This document shows positions 1 to 10,500 of a stretch of 20,776 bases of DNA, piece after piece; positions within the stretch are counted from its first letter, which is position 1; every line of letters begins with the position of its first letter. The DNA is from Pelargonium nanum (Eukaryota; Streptophyta; Magnoliopsida; Geraniales; Geraniaceae). The stretch spans positions 1 to 20,776 of the forward strand of contig JAYMTF010001891.1 in the NCBI GenBank assembly GCA_036897485.1. Reading direction: 5' to 3'. The translations under genes were made by a program, and so were the position numbers. The notes under the pieces were generated by a model. It saw only the letters and a list, made by a program, of their open reading frames with translations. It had not been told where the DNA came from and searched no databases.

Positions 1-600
1 TGGATAAGTAGCCCACACTTTAATAAGCTCATTAAGGCCCAAGAAGAATGCTAACAAATCAGCGTCCTCATGATTGAATGAAATATTCAATGTTTGAATG
101 TTTCACATTGAAACATTTTGAATAAGATTTCGCTCAACCTTTCAAGTCTTCCATGTGGTTAGAGATGAGATATTTTCAAAGATCTTGAGATCAATTTGAA
201 TAGTCTTTCCCATCTCTATAAATATAGAGGGCAACCACCACTCTTGTTTACACCATTCATTTGCCAAAGTTTAAGAGCAAAGAGAGAATACAAAGTGAGG
301 AGGTGCTGCCCGGTTCTAGAGAGATCAATAAGCAAAGGGCCTTCGGAACTTTCTAGCACAAGGACGAGGAGTTCGAGCTCGGGTGGATACCTAAGGAGAC
401 ACGAGTCTTTCGGCTGGTGTTCGTGACCATACGAATCTTCTCCTCAAAGTGTTTGTGAAATACACTAAAGGTAAACAATCTAATCACCGATTAGACACAT
501 CTTAGATGGATCCTTGGAAAGGTTTTATGAATTTTTTTGTTATATATACATGCTTTCTTCCGATGTTTTTCCCTCTAAAACCTTACAACACAACCCCGGG
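1..600 (+). mobile_element. probable LTR-like relic (fragment or solo LTR)
   Basis: The stretch has the look of a plant Copia-type long terminal repeat. There is a TATA-like box (TATAAATATAGAG, about 219-231), then a GC-richer transcribed-leader-like part (about 290-430), then an AT-rich part ending in a pyrimidine-rich tract near 560-600. No gag, pol or primer-binding site is recognisable next to it, so it is at most a fragment or solo LTR of a fossil element. The left end may lie outside the window and the right end is approximate. It could also be another class of repeat; the call rests on general appearance only. Confidence 0.35.
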
Positions 601-1370
601 TACTTTGTTGTTTGGTGTGTTGTCTTCTCACAGATCACAGGACCACGAAGACTGGTTACCTTTACTTGGAGGGAGAACACTTGGACATAAGACAATTGGA
701 CTTAGACTTGAACACTTAGGCTAGGCCCTTTGCTTACGTGGACAAGAAGACTTACAACACCTAGTGCGTTTGCGCTGACCCAGGTCAAATGGGCGCATCA
801 GTAATGATGGTAGTACATGAGAAAAATCAGTGAAAAATGAAGGGTATAATTAGTAATATAAAAATGCAACTTACAAAAGAGTGATAAGGTGTATTCATTA
901 AGTTGTTATTACTCAATCATGATATAAAAGAAGATCTTTAACATGTGCCAGACTTGCACATGTTAGAAAAATCATTTATCTCTTCTTGTTTTTATTTGTT
1001 TGCACATGTTAGAAAAATCTTTTTTCTCTGTTTTTTCATTCGCCACCATCTTTCGTTGCATCCATTAATCTCTTCATTTTTTTCTTTAATGATCGATTTC
1101 AGTTGTACATGATTAGATATTGATTTTTTATGTTTATAATTTGTTTTATCATGTACATATTAAAGGTTTAACTTTTTTTATGTTGATCTTTGTTTATTGT
1201 TCAACACATAAAAGACATAATTTTAATTGGTTGTAATTTATTTGTTGTTGTTGTTGTTGAAGATTCTAAGTTATTTAATTTGAGATATTAGTTGTTCACC
1301 TTTTGGGCTAACTATGATTTTTTTTCCTGAGTTCAAATGGAAATGCATAGATGAGGCTAAATATAATGTA
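601..1370. other. gene-free AT-rich intergenic stretch
   Basis: No coding region is supported. Two small repeats are visible. A phrase of about 19 bases containing GCACATGTTAGAAAAATC occurs twice, near 955-973 and 1001-1019. A TTG/GTT trinucleotide run lies at about 1242-1259. The rest is T-rich, low-complexity sequence. Confidence 0.6.
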
Positions 1371-1450
1371 CGACTCCCTCGTTCTTGAGCACTTGATTCA
1401 CCCTTCTTGGTGCTCAAAAGGTTGGGTGTTCTTTGGCTTTGGTTTGGATG

Positions 1451-1698
1451 TCTTTGGGCGTGCGACCATGAGTGCCATCCGGTTGGCTGACCAATCGAAA
1501 ATGAAAATGTTGGCGTCGGACGCATTTTAAGACATTGAGCTTTCTCATATGATCTTTGGGTATGGTTGTCGTCCGGTTGGTCGGTCTTTGGGCGCGTGTC
1601 AGATGAGTGTCATCCGGCTAGCCGGTCGGTCGCCTGGACCGCCGACCGAAAATGAAAATGTCGGTGTTGGATGCATTATATGGCCTTGAGCTTTTCTG
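1451..1698. repeat. imperfect direct repeat in a GC-richer patch
   Basis: Two related units, about 1451-1547 and 1585-1698, both begin with TCTTTGGGCG. Both contain GAGTG.CATCCGG and CGAAAATGAAAATGT, and both end around TTGAGCTTT. The second unit carries extra bases, including a GGTCGGTCGCC stretch. The patch (about 1370-1880) is clearly richer in G and C than its surroundings. It carries short open frames on both strands, none with a recognisable protein, so it is probably a fragment of an unidentified repeat. Confidence 0.6.
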
Positions 1699-1961
1699 TT
1701 GTCAGGAACGTGATCGGCGCTTGGCATGCACGATGACCTTGGAGTATTGTCTTACAACCTTGGGGGTTGCTAACGACTTCAAGACTTGGATGTTTGTCGA
1801 CAGAGTGCCATGGGTGCGTGACCTTGGGTTGGGCCTCAAGATCGAGAAACCTGGTGACATGGCGCTCGGGGGCCACATGTCATGTCTTAATTCGTCTGAT
1901 AAACTTATAATTTTTTGAGTAGCATCAACGATAATCAAATATCAACCTTTGAATTATTTTA

Positions 1962-2013
1962 TCTCGTTGAAATAAAAACACCGTATTGAATATTAAAATA
2001 CAATTCAACGAGA
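1962..2013. repeat. small inverted repeat (hairpin-capable)
   Basis: The 10-base arms TCTCGTTGAA (1962-1971) and TTCAACGAGA (2004-2013) are perfect reverse complements. A second inner pair, GTATT (1983-1987) and AATAC (1997-2001), is nested inside. It could be an end of a small decayed element or a chance palindrome. No target duplication was seen. Confidence 0.5.
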
Positions 2014-2313
2014 ACATCAAACATCTGAAGACTACTTGATTGATATCAAAATCCAATCCATAACAATATACATGTGATCAAAATCATGTAAGATATTTAA
2101 ATTATTTAATGTAGTTTAAATTTCACGTCAGAACACTAATCGGAAAAAACAAACGAAAACTAACGGCAGTTACCATTTTGATTCATATTTGAAAGCTCGG
2201 GAAATATTTTAAATTAAAAGAAGTTCAAAGACCAAATTGAACCTATATGAGAAGGTTCAAAACCAAATTATGTCTTTTACCTTATTTCTTTTATCAAATC
2301 GACCTTTATGTCG

Positions 2314-2328
2314 TAAAGAGTTCCCAAA
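2314..2328. repeat. left 15-bp target-site duplication of the SINE
   Basis: TAAAGAGTTCCCAAA here is repeated exactly at 3882-3896. The two copies bracket the SINE plus the element inserted in its tail. A 15-bp duplication is typical of LINE-mediated insertion. Confidence 0.85.
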
Positions 2329-2541
2329 TACTCAAGATTAGTGGCACAATTGGCTACACATGTTGCATAGTGGAAAGAGCGCTTGAGTTCGATCCCCGCT
2401 CAACAGACCCTTGGGGAGAGAGATGAACTTTATCCATGACTTACCATCGAATGAATATGATTAGTCTTTGTATAGCAAAACGGTTTAAAGGTGCCTAATT
2501 TACAGGTCTGCTCAAAAAATCCATGGTTTAGATAAAAAAAA
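2329..2541 (+). mobile_element. tRNA-derived SINE, tail split by a Mutator-like element
   Basis: This is a short non-coding retroposon. It has an internal RNA polymerase III promoter: an A-box-like TGGCACAATTGG at 2342-2353 and a B-box-like GAGTTCGATCC at 2385-2395. Their starts are 43 bases apart, close to the spacing in a tRNA. The 3' end runs into TAAAAAAAA, the expected A-rich tail. Its target duplication is interrupted: the left copy is at 2314-2328, but the right copy appears only after the Mutator-like element, at 3882-3896. The SINE therefore inserted first and was later hit in its tail. Body length without the later insertion is about 210 bases. The family was not identified, and the exact 5' base depends on how the duplication is assigned. 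Confidence 0.8.
2533..2541. repeat. left 9-bp target duplication of the Mutator-like element
   Basis: TAAAAAAAA lies directly before the element's left end GGGTTAAAG and is repeated directly after its right end at 3873-3881. Nine bases is the usual Mutator duplication length. The sequence is low in complexity, so by itself it would be weak evidence. Confidence 0.7.
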
Positions 2542-2801
2542 GGGTTAAAGTTACAATTGACCCTCCAACTATACACTCATATCATGGTTGATCCTCCTAC
2601 TATTTTTTAAATCACCAATGATACTCCAACTACACATTCTCATTATTGGTGCCCAAAAATATAATTCCGTCCATTTTGTAAAAATTCTGTCAAGTCTCTG
2701 TTAGTTTGAATAAAAAAGAAGCATGTGCTTAGCACATGACTTCATCATCATCCTTAAACATCCATATTTGCTGCAAATGAGCTCCTCCGACTTGAGAGAT
2801 C
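2542..2801 (+). repeat. left terminal inverted repeat of the MULE
   Basis: Pairs with 3612-3872 in inverted orientation along its whole length. It contains a short inner palindrome, CATGTGC-TTA-GCACATG, near 2724-2740, also present in the right arm. Confidence 0.85.
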
Positions 2802-3611
2802 ACAAACATAAAGCATCATTTTTTTTTTCGTGTATATAATCAATATGTTAACAATGGGCTCATATCCACTTCCTTTCTGCATGGAGTTATATCCTTTTTT
2901 TTTTTTAAGAACACATTGTTGACCATTCCATGGTTCTGCTGCTGGAACTCTACTACTTGCATCAGTTACACCTCTCGTTCCTTAGCCTATCCATTCCATG
3001 GTTCTCTTATTGATGTTGAATTTTGGGGTTGGTGTTATTATTTTTTTTTTACGGGATGGGGTTGGTGTTATTGTTGGCTTGGGAATATGAAAATGAAATT
3101 AAATCTCTGGTTGGGCTAAATGGTCTCTAAAGTTCTCTTCTTTTTTTATTAATTTATTAACTTGTTACTCTGATGGGTGCTGAGAAATGATGAGAAAATG
3201 TGTGAAAGATGAGATTTTTATCCTTAAATTTGTGTGCTGGATGAGATTAAATCTCTGGTGTTTTTGTGTTAATTAAACAAAAGATAGTGATGATTTTCTT
3301 TACCATAAAATTTTTTTCTTAGTTTTTTATCCTTTTGCTCGGCTGTACTGATTTTGCAATTAAGATGCCTCTCCATACTTTTAACAACAACGAGTGTTTT
3401 AGTATAATTTTCTGGGTTGTTTGTTCTTCATTTTGGGTGGCTTGCAGGAGGAGTTGAGCTTCTTGTTGAAAATAGGAGGTGGCTTTATGTTGGGTGGAGC
3501 TATAATAAAGTAGAGAAACATCCTATTTTCAGATATAACCAGACCCAATCTTGTGCTTGCTCTCACAGTTATATCATTCCTCAGCCTTGTATCTCTTAAT
3601 AGTCATCAAAA

Positions 3612-3872
3612 GATCCTTTCAAGTTGGAGGGGTTCATTTGCTGCAAATATGGATGTTTAAGGAAGATGATGAAGTCATGTGCTAAGCACATGCTTCTTTT
3701 TTGTTTAAACTAACAACAACTTAACATAATTTTTACAAAATAGACGGAATTATATTTTTGGGCACCGATAATGAGAATGTGTAGTTGGAGTATCATTGGT
3801 GATTTAAACAATAGTAGGAGGATCAACCGTGATACGAGTGTATAGTTGGAGGATCAATGGTAACTTTAACCC
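3612..3872 (-). repeat. right terminal inverted repeat of the MULE
   Basis: Reverse complement of 2542-2801 with about 20 differences and a small indel near the inner edge. The inner palindrome here is CATGTGCT-A-AGCACATG, near 3675-3691. Confidence 0.85.
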
Positions 3873-3881
3873 TAAAAAAAA
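3873..3881. repeat. right 9-bp target duplication of the MULE
   Basis: TAAAAAAAA, identical to 2533-2541. It is followed at once by the right copy of the SINE's 15-bp duplication, which shows it is a duplicated piece of SINE tail. Confidence 0.7.
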
Positions 3882-3896
3882 TAAAGAGTTCCCAAA
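3882..3896. repeat. right 15-bp target-site duplication of the SINE
   Basis: TAAAGAGTTCCCAAA, an exact copy of 2314-2328. Sequence to the right (from 3897) is the original host flank. Confidence 0.85.
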
Positions 3897-4403
3897 CAAG
3901 CTCCAATTTTTATAAGGTATAAGTAAGAAGATTGGAGACAAAATTTGTGATTCCCATCCAAGAAACATGATCAACGGCGTACTTTGACAAGTTACAGTGT
4001 GATATGTATATCTTTCACGAGTATCTTTTAAGATTTTATTTTATCATTATCTTTTGGAATTTATATCCAAATTAGAATAGGCCACGTTTAAGGTGAATTT
4101 AATTGTCATACGTCGAGAAGATTCGAGCCGGTTACGTTTTAGGTACGCATTGGAAGACACCGCACAGGCACAGCACAGCACAGCACAGCGTCAAATCACA
4201 CCAAATCCCAATAAAGCAGCAGCTCAGACTCGACTCCGTATTTTGACGTGTTTGGAATTGGAGACGCCGCTTCTACTGACACAGAAGAGGAGGGAGTGAT
4301 TGAGAATTTTCTCGAGAATCCTTCTCTCCTCGCGAGAAAATCTCTGTTTTCACATTGTGCGCACCTCTAATTTTCTCGTTGTTCAACCTCACGGACCTCC
4401 ACG
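3897..4403 (+). promoter_or_regulatory. SEC promoter and 5' UTR region
   Basis: This is host sequence between the nested insertion and the SEC start codon. A CACAG-type pentanucleotide run lies at about 4162-4190, followed by CT- and GA-rich leader-like sequence to 4403. No ATG occurs between about 4010 and 4404, so the chosen start codon is the first one in any plausible leader. I could not fix a TATA box or transcription start. Confidence 0.55.
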
Positions 4404-4581
4404 ATGCTCTCGCTGCAAAGCGATCATCGCCTTCAGCAGCACCAGCAGCAGCTCCAATTGGCTGCGTACAATGTCGCTGACCGTCGCGATGACTTGTCGT
4501 CGTTGCCGGTTCTGCGCTCGGATGCGTACGCGCCTTCTTTGTCGAATCTCCAGCTTTCTCAGGCCCTGGACTCTCACGAAT
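4404..4581 (+). CDS. SEC: SEC exon 1 (N-terminal glutamine-rich segment)
   Basis: Encodes residues 1-59 plus one base, with the donor at GT 4582. CAG/CAA repeats give the tract [10 protein letters not shown] near residues 10-19. This part is poorly conserved between SEC proteins, so the start rests on the first-ATG argument and on the clean join to exon 2, which restores the conserved [11 protein letters not shown] region. Confidence 0.8.
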
Positions 4582-7500
4582 GTACGACTGTTCTTTGTCT
4601 CTTAATTATCATGTTTTCTTCGATTTTTGTTCCAGGAGAATTGTTTGTGAAGGAGGAAAATACTGATTGAATGTGTGTTTTTGTTAATCATCGGTCAGTT
4701 CTATTAGGAAGAACACAGAGTTAGGGTTTCTGAATATGTTATGTCAGTTCAGATTACATGCATTTCCGCACACAAACACACACTTGTTTTCTAGTTTTGC
4801 AACAACATGAACGATCATTGTAATAGTTTGGTTTTATCACTATTTGTTTAGTGATATCCAAAATCAGCTCTATTCTTTATTTGCACTGATAATGCTAGCT
4901 GTCTAGCTACCATTAAGGCTGAAGGATTTGGGTAAAGGCTTTATTCTGTTTAGTCAAGTGTGTGTATATATCCAAGTATATCAATTGTCCAAGGCCTTGA
5001 GGGAGTGTCATGGGATCATAATTAAGAATTGGCTCTTTGTTCATAATGAACCTCTACATAGTCAAGATGTAATTGTCCAAGGCCTTGAGGGAGTGTCATG
5101 AGATCATGATTGGGAAATGGCTCTTTGTTCAAGAATGAACCTCTACAGAGTCAAGATGTACACATTTATTATCAATTCTAATTTAGGAAATCAATGGTTG
5201 TTGCCTAATGTTTCGGGGCATTAATTTCAGTTAAGTGCTCTTGTAATTTTTTGTGTGTGTTCCACTGGGGGTGGTCAAATTTTCTTTCAATTCTTTCCAC
5301 TTTCCTTAGCATACTCCATTGCCTTTGGTAGATGAAAAGGAAATGTATCTGTGAAACGAAGGAAAGCACCGCCTTTAGGCTATGACTGAATAGTGAATAT
5401 ATATAGAATATTGTACGGATGCATATATCATAAATGTAGATGTAGAAAATTGCTACAAACTGTTCATGAATTCACCAGTAGAATGTTTGTCTGAGAAGTG
5501 CTCTTAACATTTTATTAACTTCTTTTCTTTAATATTTTGCTCTGCGAGACTTGCGCTCATAGATTTGAGTAGTTGTTGCTGAAGATCCTATTATTATTTT
5601 GCCGCAGTTAATGAAGACAAACTATTGGCCCTTGCTCACCAGAAGTACAAAGCTGGAAACTATCAGCAGGCATTAGAACACAGCAATGCCCTCTACGAGA
5701 GGAACCAACTACGCACAGACAATCTTCTTCTTCTGGGAGCAATCTATTATCAGGTCATTGCAGATTTTAAATTCTTTAGTTGGTCCATTTCGTCGTTCAT
5801 ATTGGAAATGCTTTATTTGAGTAAATGATAATGTCTATCAAGGAAAGAGGATGGGGTGGTGGGGAGGGTGTTATGCATGTCTTATAACTAAATAAATCTG
5901 CCTTCTTGTTGCTTAGTTGCGTGATTTTGATATGTGCATTGCAAAGAATGAAGAAGCTCTTCAGATTGACCCTCATTTTGCCGAATGCTATGGAAATATG
6001 GCAAATGCTTGGAAGGTAACTCTCAAAATTTACTTTTACGGATGCAACTCTTCAAAATTCAATTTGGTAGCTTATCAATATCTTAACATTTTACATTTTT
6101 TCTGCATCAGGAGAAAGGCAATATCGATGTGGCCATCCGCTACTATTTAATTGCCATTGAGGTTTGTGTACAAAAAAGGAACATATAACTCTATTATTAC
6201 ATCCTATGTGTTATATCATTTCTTTGTGAGTGTTTAAGAGCATGAGTCAAAACTGTACATAAATAGTTTCAGTTGCACTTTTTTCTGTACTTTTTTTTTT
6301 GGAGGACACTTTTTTCTGTACTTTGTCATTTTAAACTTAAGAGATAACACTTCAAAAGTAATAATCAAAGAATGTACTATTCATTCTGTATCATTTGAAG
6401 TTGGAGTGGGGTTCAAATTATAACTTTTCTACAATGAGTTAAATGACCAAGACTAAAATCACAAAGCATATCTTCATTGGCCTACATTGATAATTTGGAT
6501 ATTGATAGCAGTTGCTTCAAAATGCTGAGGTTAACATCATAACTAAATCATCCCTGTAATCCCAACTTCAGTGGGACAGGCATTGAGTGGTGTTTCAGGA
6601 TGTATTTGGGTAAACCATACTGTGGAGATGTACCTGACAGTGTTGGAAAAAGTTGTGGATTTGAATATACTTCTAAATCAATGCATACCCTAGGAGTTGC
6701 CATCTACTTGATGGATTTGAATTTCTTTTATATAAAATTGCTTTGGAGATATGATATTTCTTTGTTCCTTCAAATTACAATTGTACTTCAGAACAGAAGG
6801 GAAAAAGAGATTATATTCTTGCTCTTAACATTTTGCCCTTGCCACTTGCCAATATTATCTCATTTTGTTCCTTTATAAGGTTCTCAAAGTTAAAAGCATT
6901 TTATATAGTACAGCTTTCTCTTTGGATAGTGACTCATAGAAAGATTAGTACCAATGGTTCGCAGAGAAGATTTAAATGTGGACAATAATTTTTTTTGCAT
7001 AATGTGAAGTAAACTGAGATGGTGAACCACATTTTACCCAATTTTGTGAATATTGTTTATAGCAGAATTTATAAAATAAGGTAGGATTCTGCTGGGTTCT
7101 TCCAAAATGACTTTCACACTCGAGATGATATTTGTTGCTGAGAAAGAAGAGGAGGGATAGAAAACCTTGAGCAGGCATTCTTTTAGCGATATCAAACAGA
7201 AATCTTAAAATTTTCAAGATGTTGCAGGCTTAGAGCTTTACAAAGGCTTTTCTGCTTCCCTTGTCAGATTCAGTACTCAAAATGTCAATATTGTACACTT
7301 ATTGGACTTGTTCATCATATCAATATTGTTTCTAGATGTTCCTTGTGAATCAACTGCTCTTGGAATCTTGTTTCTACTTCATTACCTCAATATTAGGATT
7401 TCACTTGGTTAAGGTTTTATTAGTTATTTTCTAGAATCTAGATGGGTTATATGGTTTTAGGTTTGGGCTTCTTATTAAAATAAATATTGTCATGCTGTTT

Positions 7501-10500
7501 CACTTCTCAATATTTGATTTTAATAATTTAATTTCTTTCTTTTTCCCTGTACTTTGTCTCTTTGCCCTAGTACTGTAAGAATTTCAATTTGTGAGCTTGG
7601 TTTGTGAGTATAATTCTTATTATCAAATAGGAGTTGGACTCCATTTTAGCCTTTAAATATATTGTAAAGTAAAATTATTGATATTAAGCAAGAATCACTA
7701 AAAAAGAATCTAGTTTTTATTTATTTGTTTATTTTTATTTTTCTTTTGTTGCAAAAATAGCAATCAAAATAATCATATATGAAAATGCACAGCCTGAAAG
7801 CTGGTATGTTCAGTTCAAGTTTTGAATCTAACTAGTATGCCATCTTTGAGATATATGAAGCAATTCACGTTTGTTCCTATTTTGGACAAATGGAGGCATA
7901 GTTGTGCAATGTCACTAAAAACTTTAAGTTATACTAGTCTTTTTAAATTCCAAAGGAACATTTTTTTCATTGGTATTGTTTGCATTGCTGTTTAGCTTCC
8001 ATTGTAATGTTGGGTATATTTTCGATTTTACTGGTCACATCTCCTCTCTGTTCCCATCTCAGAGTTGATTAAATTGTGTTATTTAAATTATTATTTTGTA
8101 GCTTAAACCGAATTTTGCGGATGCATGGTCAAACTTAGCAAGTGCTTACATGCAAAAGGGAAGGTTTAACGAGGCATCCCAATGTTGTCGTCAGGCTCTT
8201 GCGCTGAATCCCTGTCTGGTTGATACTCATCATATTGGTTTTACATTTCACAATTTACTTAGGCTTTATGAGATTTTTATCTGATTCTTTGTTCATTGGT
8301 ATAGGTTGATGCTCATAGTAATCTTGGTAATTTGTTGAAAGCCCAAGGTTTAGTTCAAGAGGTAAGACATGCAAATGGTTTTGTTCTTTTTGTTTATTTA
8401 CCTATTCATCATTTGTTCTTTTCTTTGATATATTCTTTTTATTGCAATTAATTTTGGGGTTCTTGATTTTAGATTTTATGGATGACCAAGCATAGTATTT
8501 ATGGTTAACCATAGTTTAAGAAGGAATGTGTATATGACATGGGGCACAGATTATTCAAGCCTCAAAGTAACTTTGCTTTGGAATCCTCTTATTGATGGTG
8601 AATACATTGAAATTGAAGCTTTTGTTATCATATGTAGATCCCCTTACATCCATCCTTCAATTCTCTTAAGAAACCTGTGAAAATAGTCCTGTTTTACTCT
8701 CATTTGGAAGTCTTATGTTCCCTTGGTCCTTGCATATTGTGTAGGCATATAATTGCTACCTGGAGGCTCTTCGAATACAACCTAATTTTGCAATGGCATG
8801 GTCCAATATTGCTGGCCTTTTCATGGAGACTGGTGATCTTAACAGGGCCCTTCAGTACTACAAGGTATGCAAGCTAGGTTCATTTCTGTCATTTATAGAT
8901 TTTTGTGTGTCTGTGAGTGTTCATTTGAGATCATACACCATATTTGTGCATATATATGTCTTCGTGTTGGGATGTGTTTCAATATTAGGATTACTGCCTT
9001 TTCATTTTGAAGACCAATTCATATTGCATTTTTAGTCCTGGTTTGGGCCATATTTTATTTTGGATATGATTTCTCTATATGCTGTTTGCTTCAACAGTTG
9101 ATTTTACTTGGTTCCTTTTCTTTCAGGAAGCAGTAAGGCTGAAGCCAACATTTTCAGATGCTTACCTAAATCTTGGAAACGTTTATAAGGTGAGCTATTG
9201 TGTACTATGCTAATAAGATTGCGTAGTTGCAAATGCCAGAACAGGTATATGGATCAGAAAACGAGATCTTCTTTTTGCCCTTACAGGCTTTGGGAATGCC
9301 TCAAGAGGCAATTGTATGTTATCAGCGCGCTCTTCAGGCACGGCCAGACTATGCTATGGCCTATGGTGAGTCCTATTTGTCTTACATATTAGTGATTGCT
9401 TAATTTATTGGTTGCACGCCTATGCATGTCCCCATATTAAGCTGTATGTTACACTAACCTGTAGCTGTGTGGTTACAGGATTTTTTATATCTGCTGTAAG
9501 CTTGGAATTACTTCTTTTAATTTTGATGCGTATGATCCCTTCATTTGCTCAAATTGGTTTTATATCATTGCTGATTAATATTAAAATGAATGGTACAGTC
9601 AGCTTGGCAAGTATATTTTATGAACAAGGCCAGCTTGATTTGGCAATTCAGAATTACAAACGGGCCATTGCTTTCGACTCAGGATGTGTGGAGGCATATA
9701 ATAATTTGGTAGGTCCTCTTATCATTCCCCAATATTCCGGATTGCAGTGCATTGCTTTATGTACATTCACAATATTGAAGTTTGGGGTATCTTCTTTTCT
9801 GCAAGGGTAATGCTTTGAAAGGCGCTGGAAGAGTTGATGAAGCTATTCAGTGCTATCGTGTATGTCCCCACTATCTATCCCTCCCGTCATACTTCTTGTA
9901 CTGTCTGTTTTGCCATTTCTAATTGTACTTCCATTTCATGCAGCATTGCCTAACTTTCCAATCAAGCCATCCTCAAGCACTGACTAATCTTGGAAATATA
10001 TATATGGAACGGTATGCATTCTATTGGTAACTTGTGTCAGAAGAGTAACTTGAAATGTTTGTCATTGCTTTGTGAAATTAAACACAATTGTGGATTGTAT
10101 TTAAGGGACTTTCTGATTATGTAGGAACATGACTAGTGCTGCTGCTGCATGTTACAAGGCAACATTGTCTGTTACAACAGGACTTTCTGCCCCTTTCAAC
10201 AATTTAGCCATAATATATAAACAGCAGGTAGACATTCAACCCCTTTCGCTAGGAAGTCAATTTCCAATGGCTTCTTGTTTTCCTACTTGCCATTGCTGTT
10301 TTATTCAAGGGCCTCCTTGTGTTCCTTGAAATGTATTCGCTTACTCTCTTTTTTTTCAATCAATCACAGGGTAATTATGCCGATGTCATATCATGCTACA
10401 GTGAAGTTCTTCGCATTGATCCTTTGGCAACTGATGCACTTATCAATCGAGGGAACACATATAAGGAGATTGGACGAGTTAATGAAGCAATTCAAGATTA

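Larger units (their letters stand above)
2542..3872. mobile_element. non-autonomous Mutator-like element (MULE), long TIRs
   Basis: The element is 1331 bases. It begins GGGTTAAAGTTAC and ends with the reverse complement CTTTAACCC. Terminal inverted repeats of about 260 bases (2542-2801 and 3612-3872) match at roughly 92 % by eye, about 20 differences. A 9-bp TAAAAAAAA duplication flanks it. Long TIRs with a 9-bp duplication point to the Mutator superfamily. The interior (2802-3611) has no transposase; its longest open frames (2916-3119, 3417-3599) match nothing I recognise, so it must have moved using a transposase supplied elsewhere. The interior is T-rich and internally repetitive. The element lies wholly inside the tail of an older SINE. 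Confidence 0.85.

Noticed and set aside
1652-1918. 88-codon open frame in the GC-rich patch
   Set aside because: It has no recognisable domain, overlaps open frames on the other strand, and lies within repeat-like sequence.
2335-2410. A tRNA gene
   Set aside because: A- and B-box-like sequences are present with tRNA-like spacing, but the stems do not pair into a cloverleaf that I can see, and the piece lies inside a SINE with a target duplication.
4300-4605. Alternative 101-codon frame over SEC exon 1
   Set aside because: It lacks an ATG start and runs past the exon 1 donor; the overlapping frame from 4404 joins correctly to the conserved SEC exons.
6600-6878. 92-codon open frame in SEC intron 4
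   Set aside because: AT-rich composition, no known motif, and it sits wholly inside an intron.
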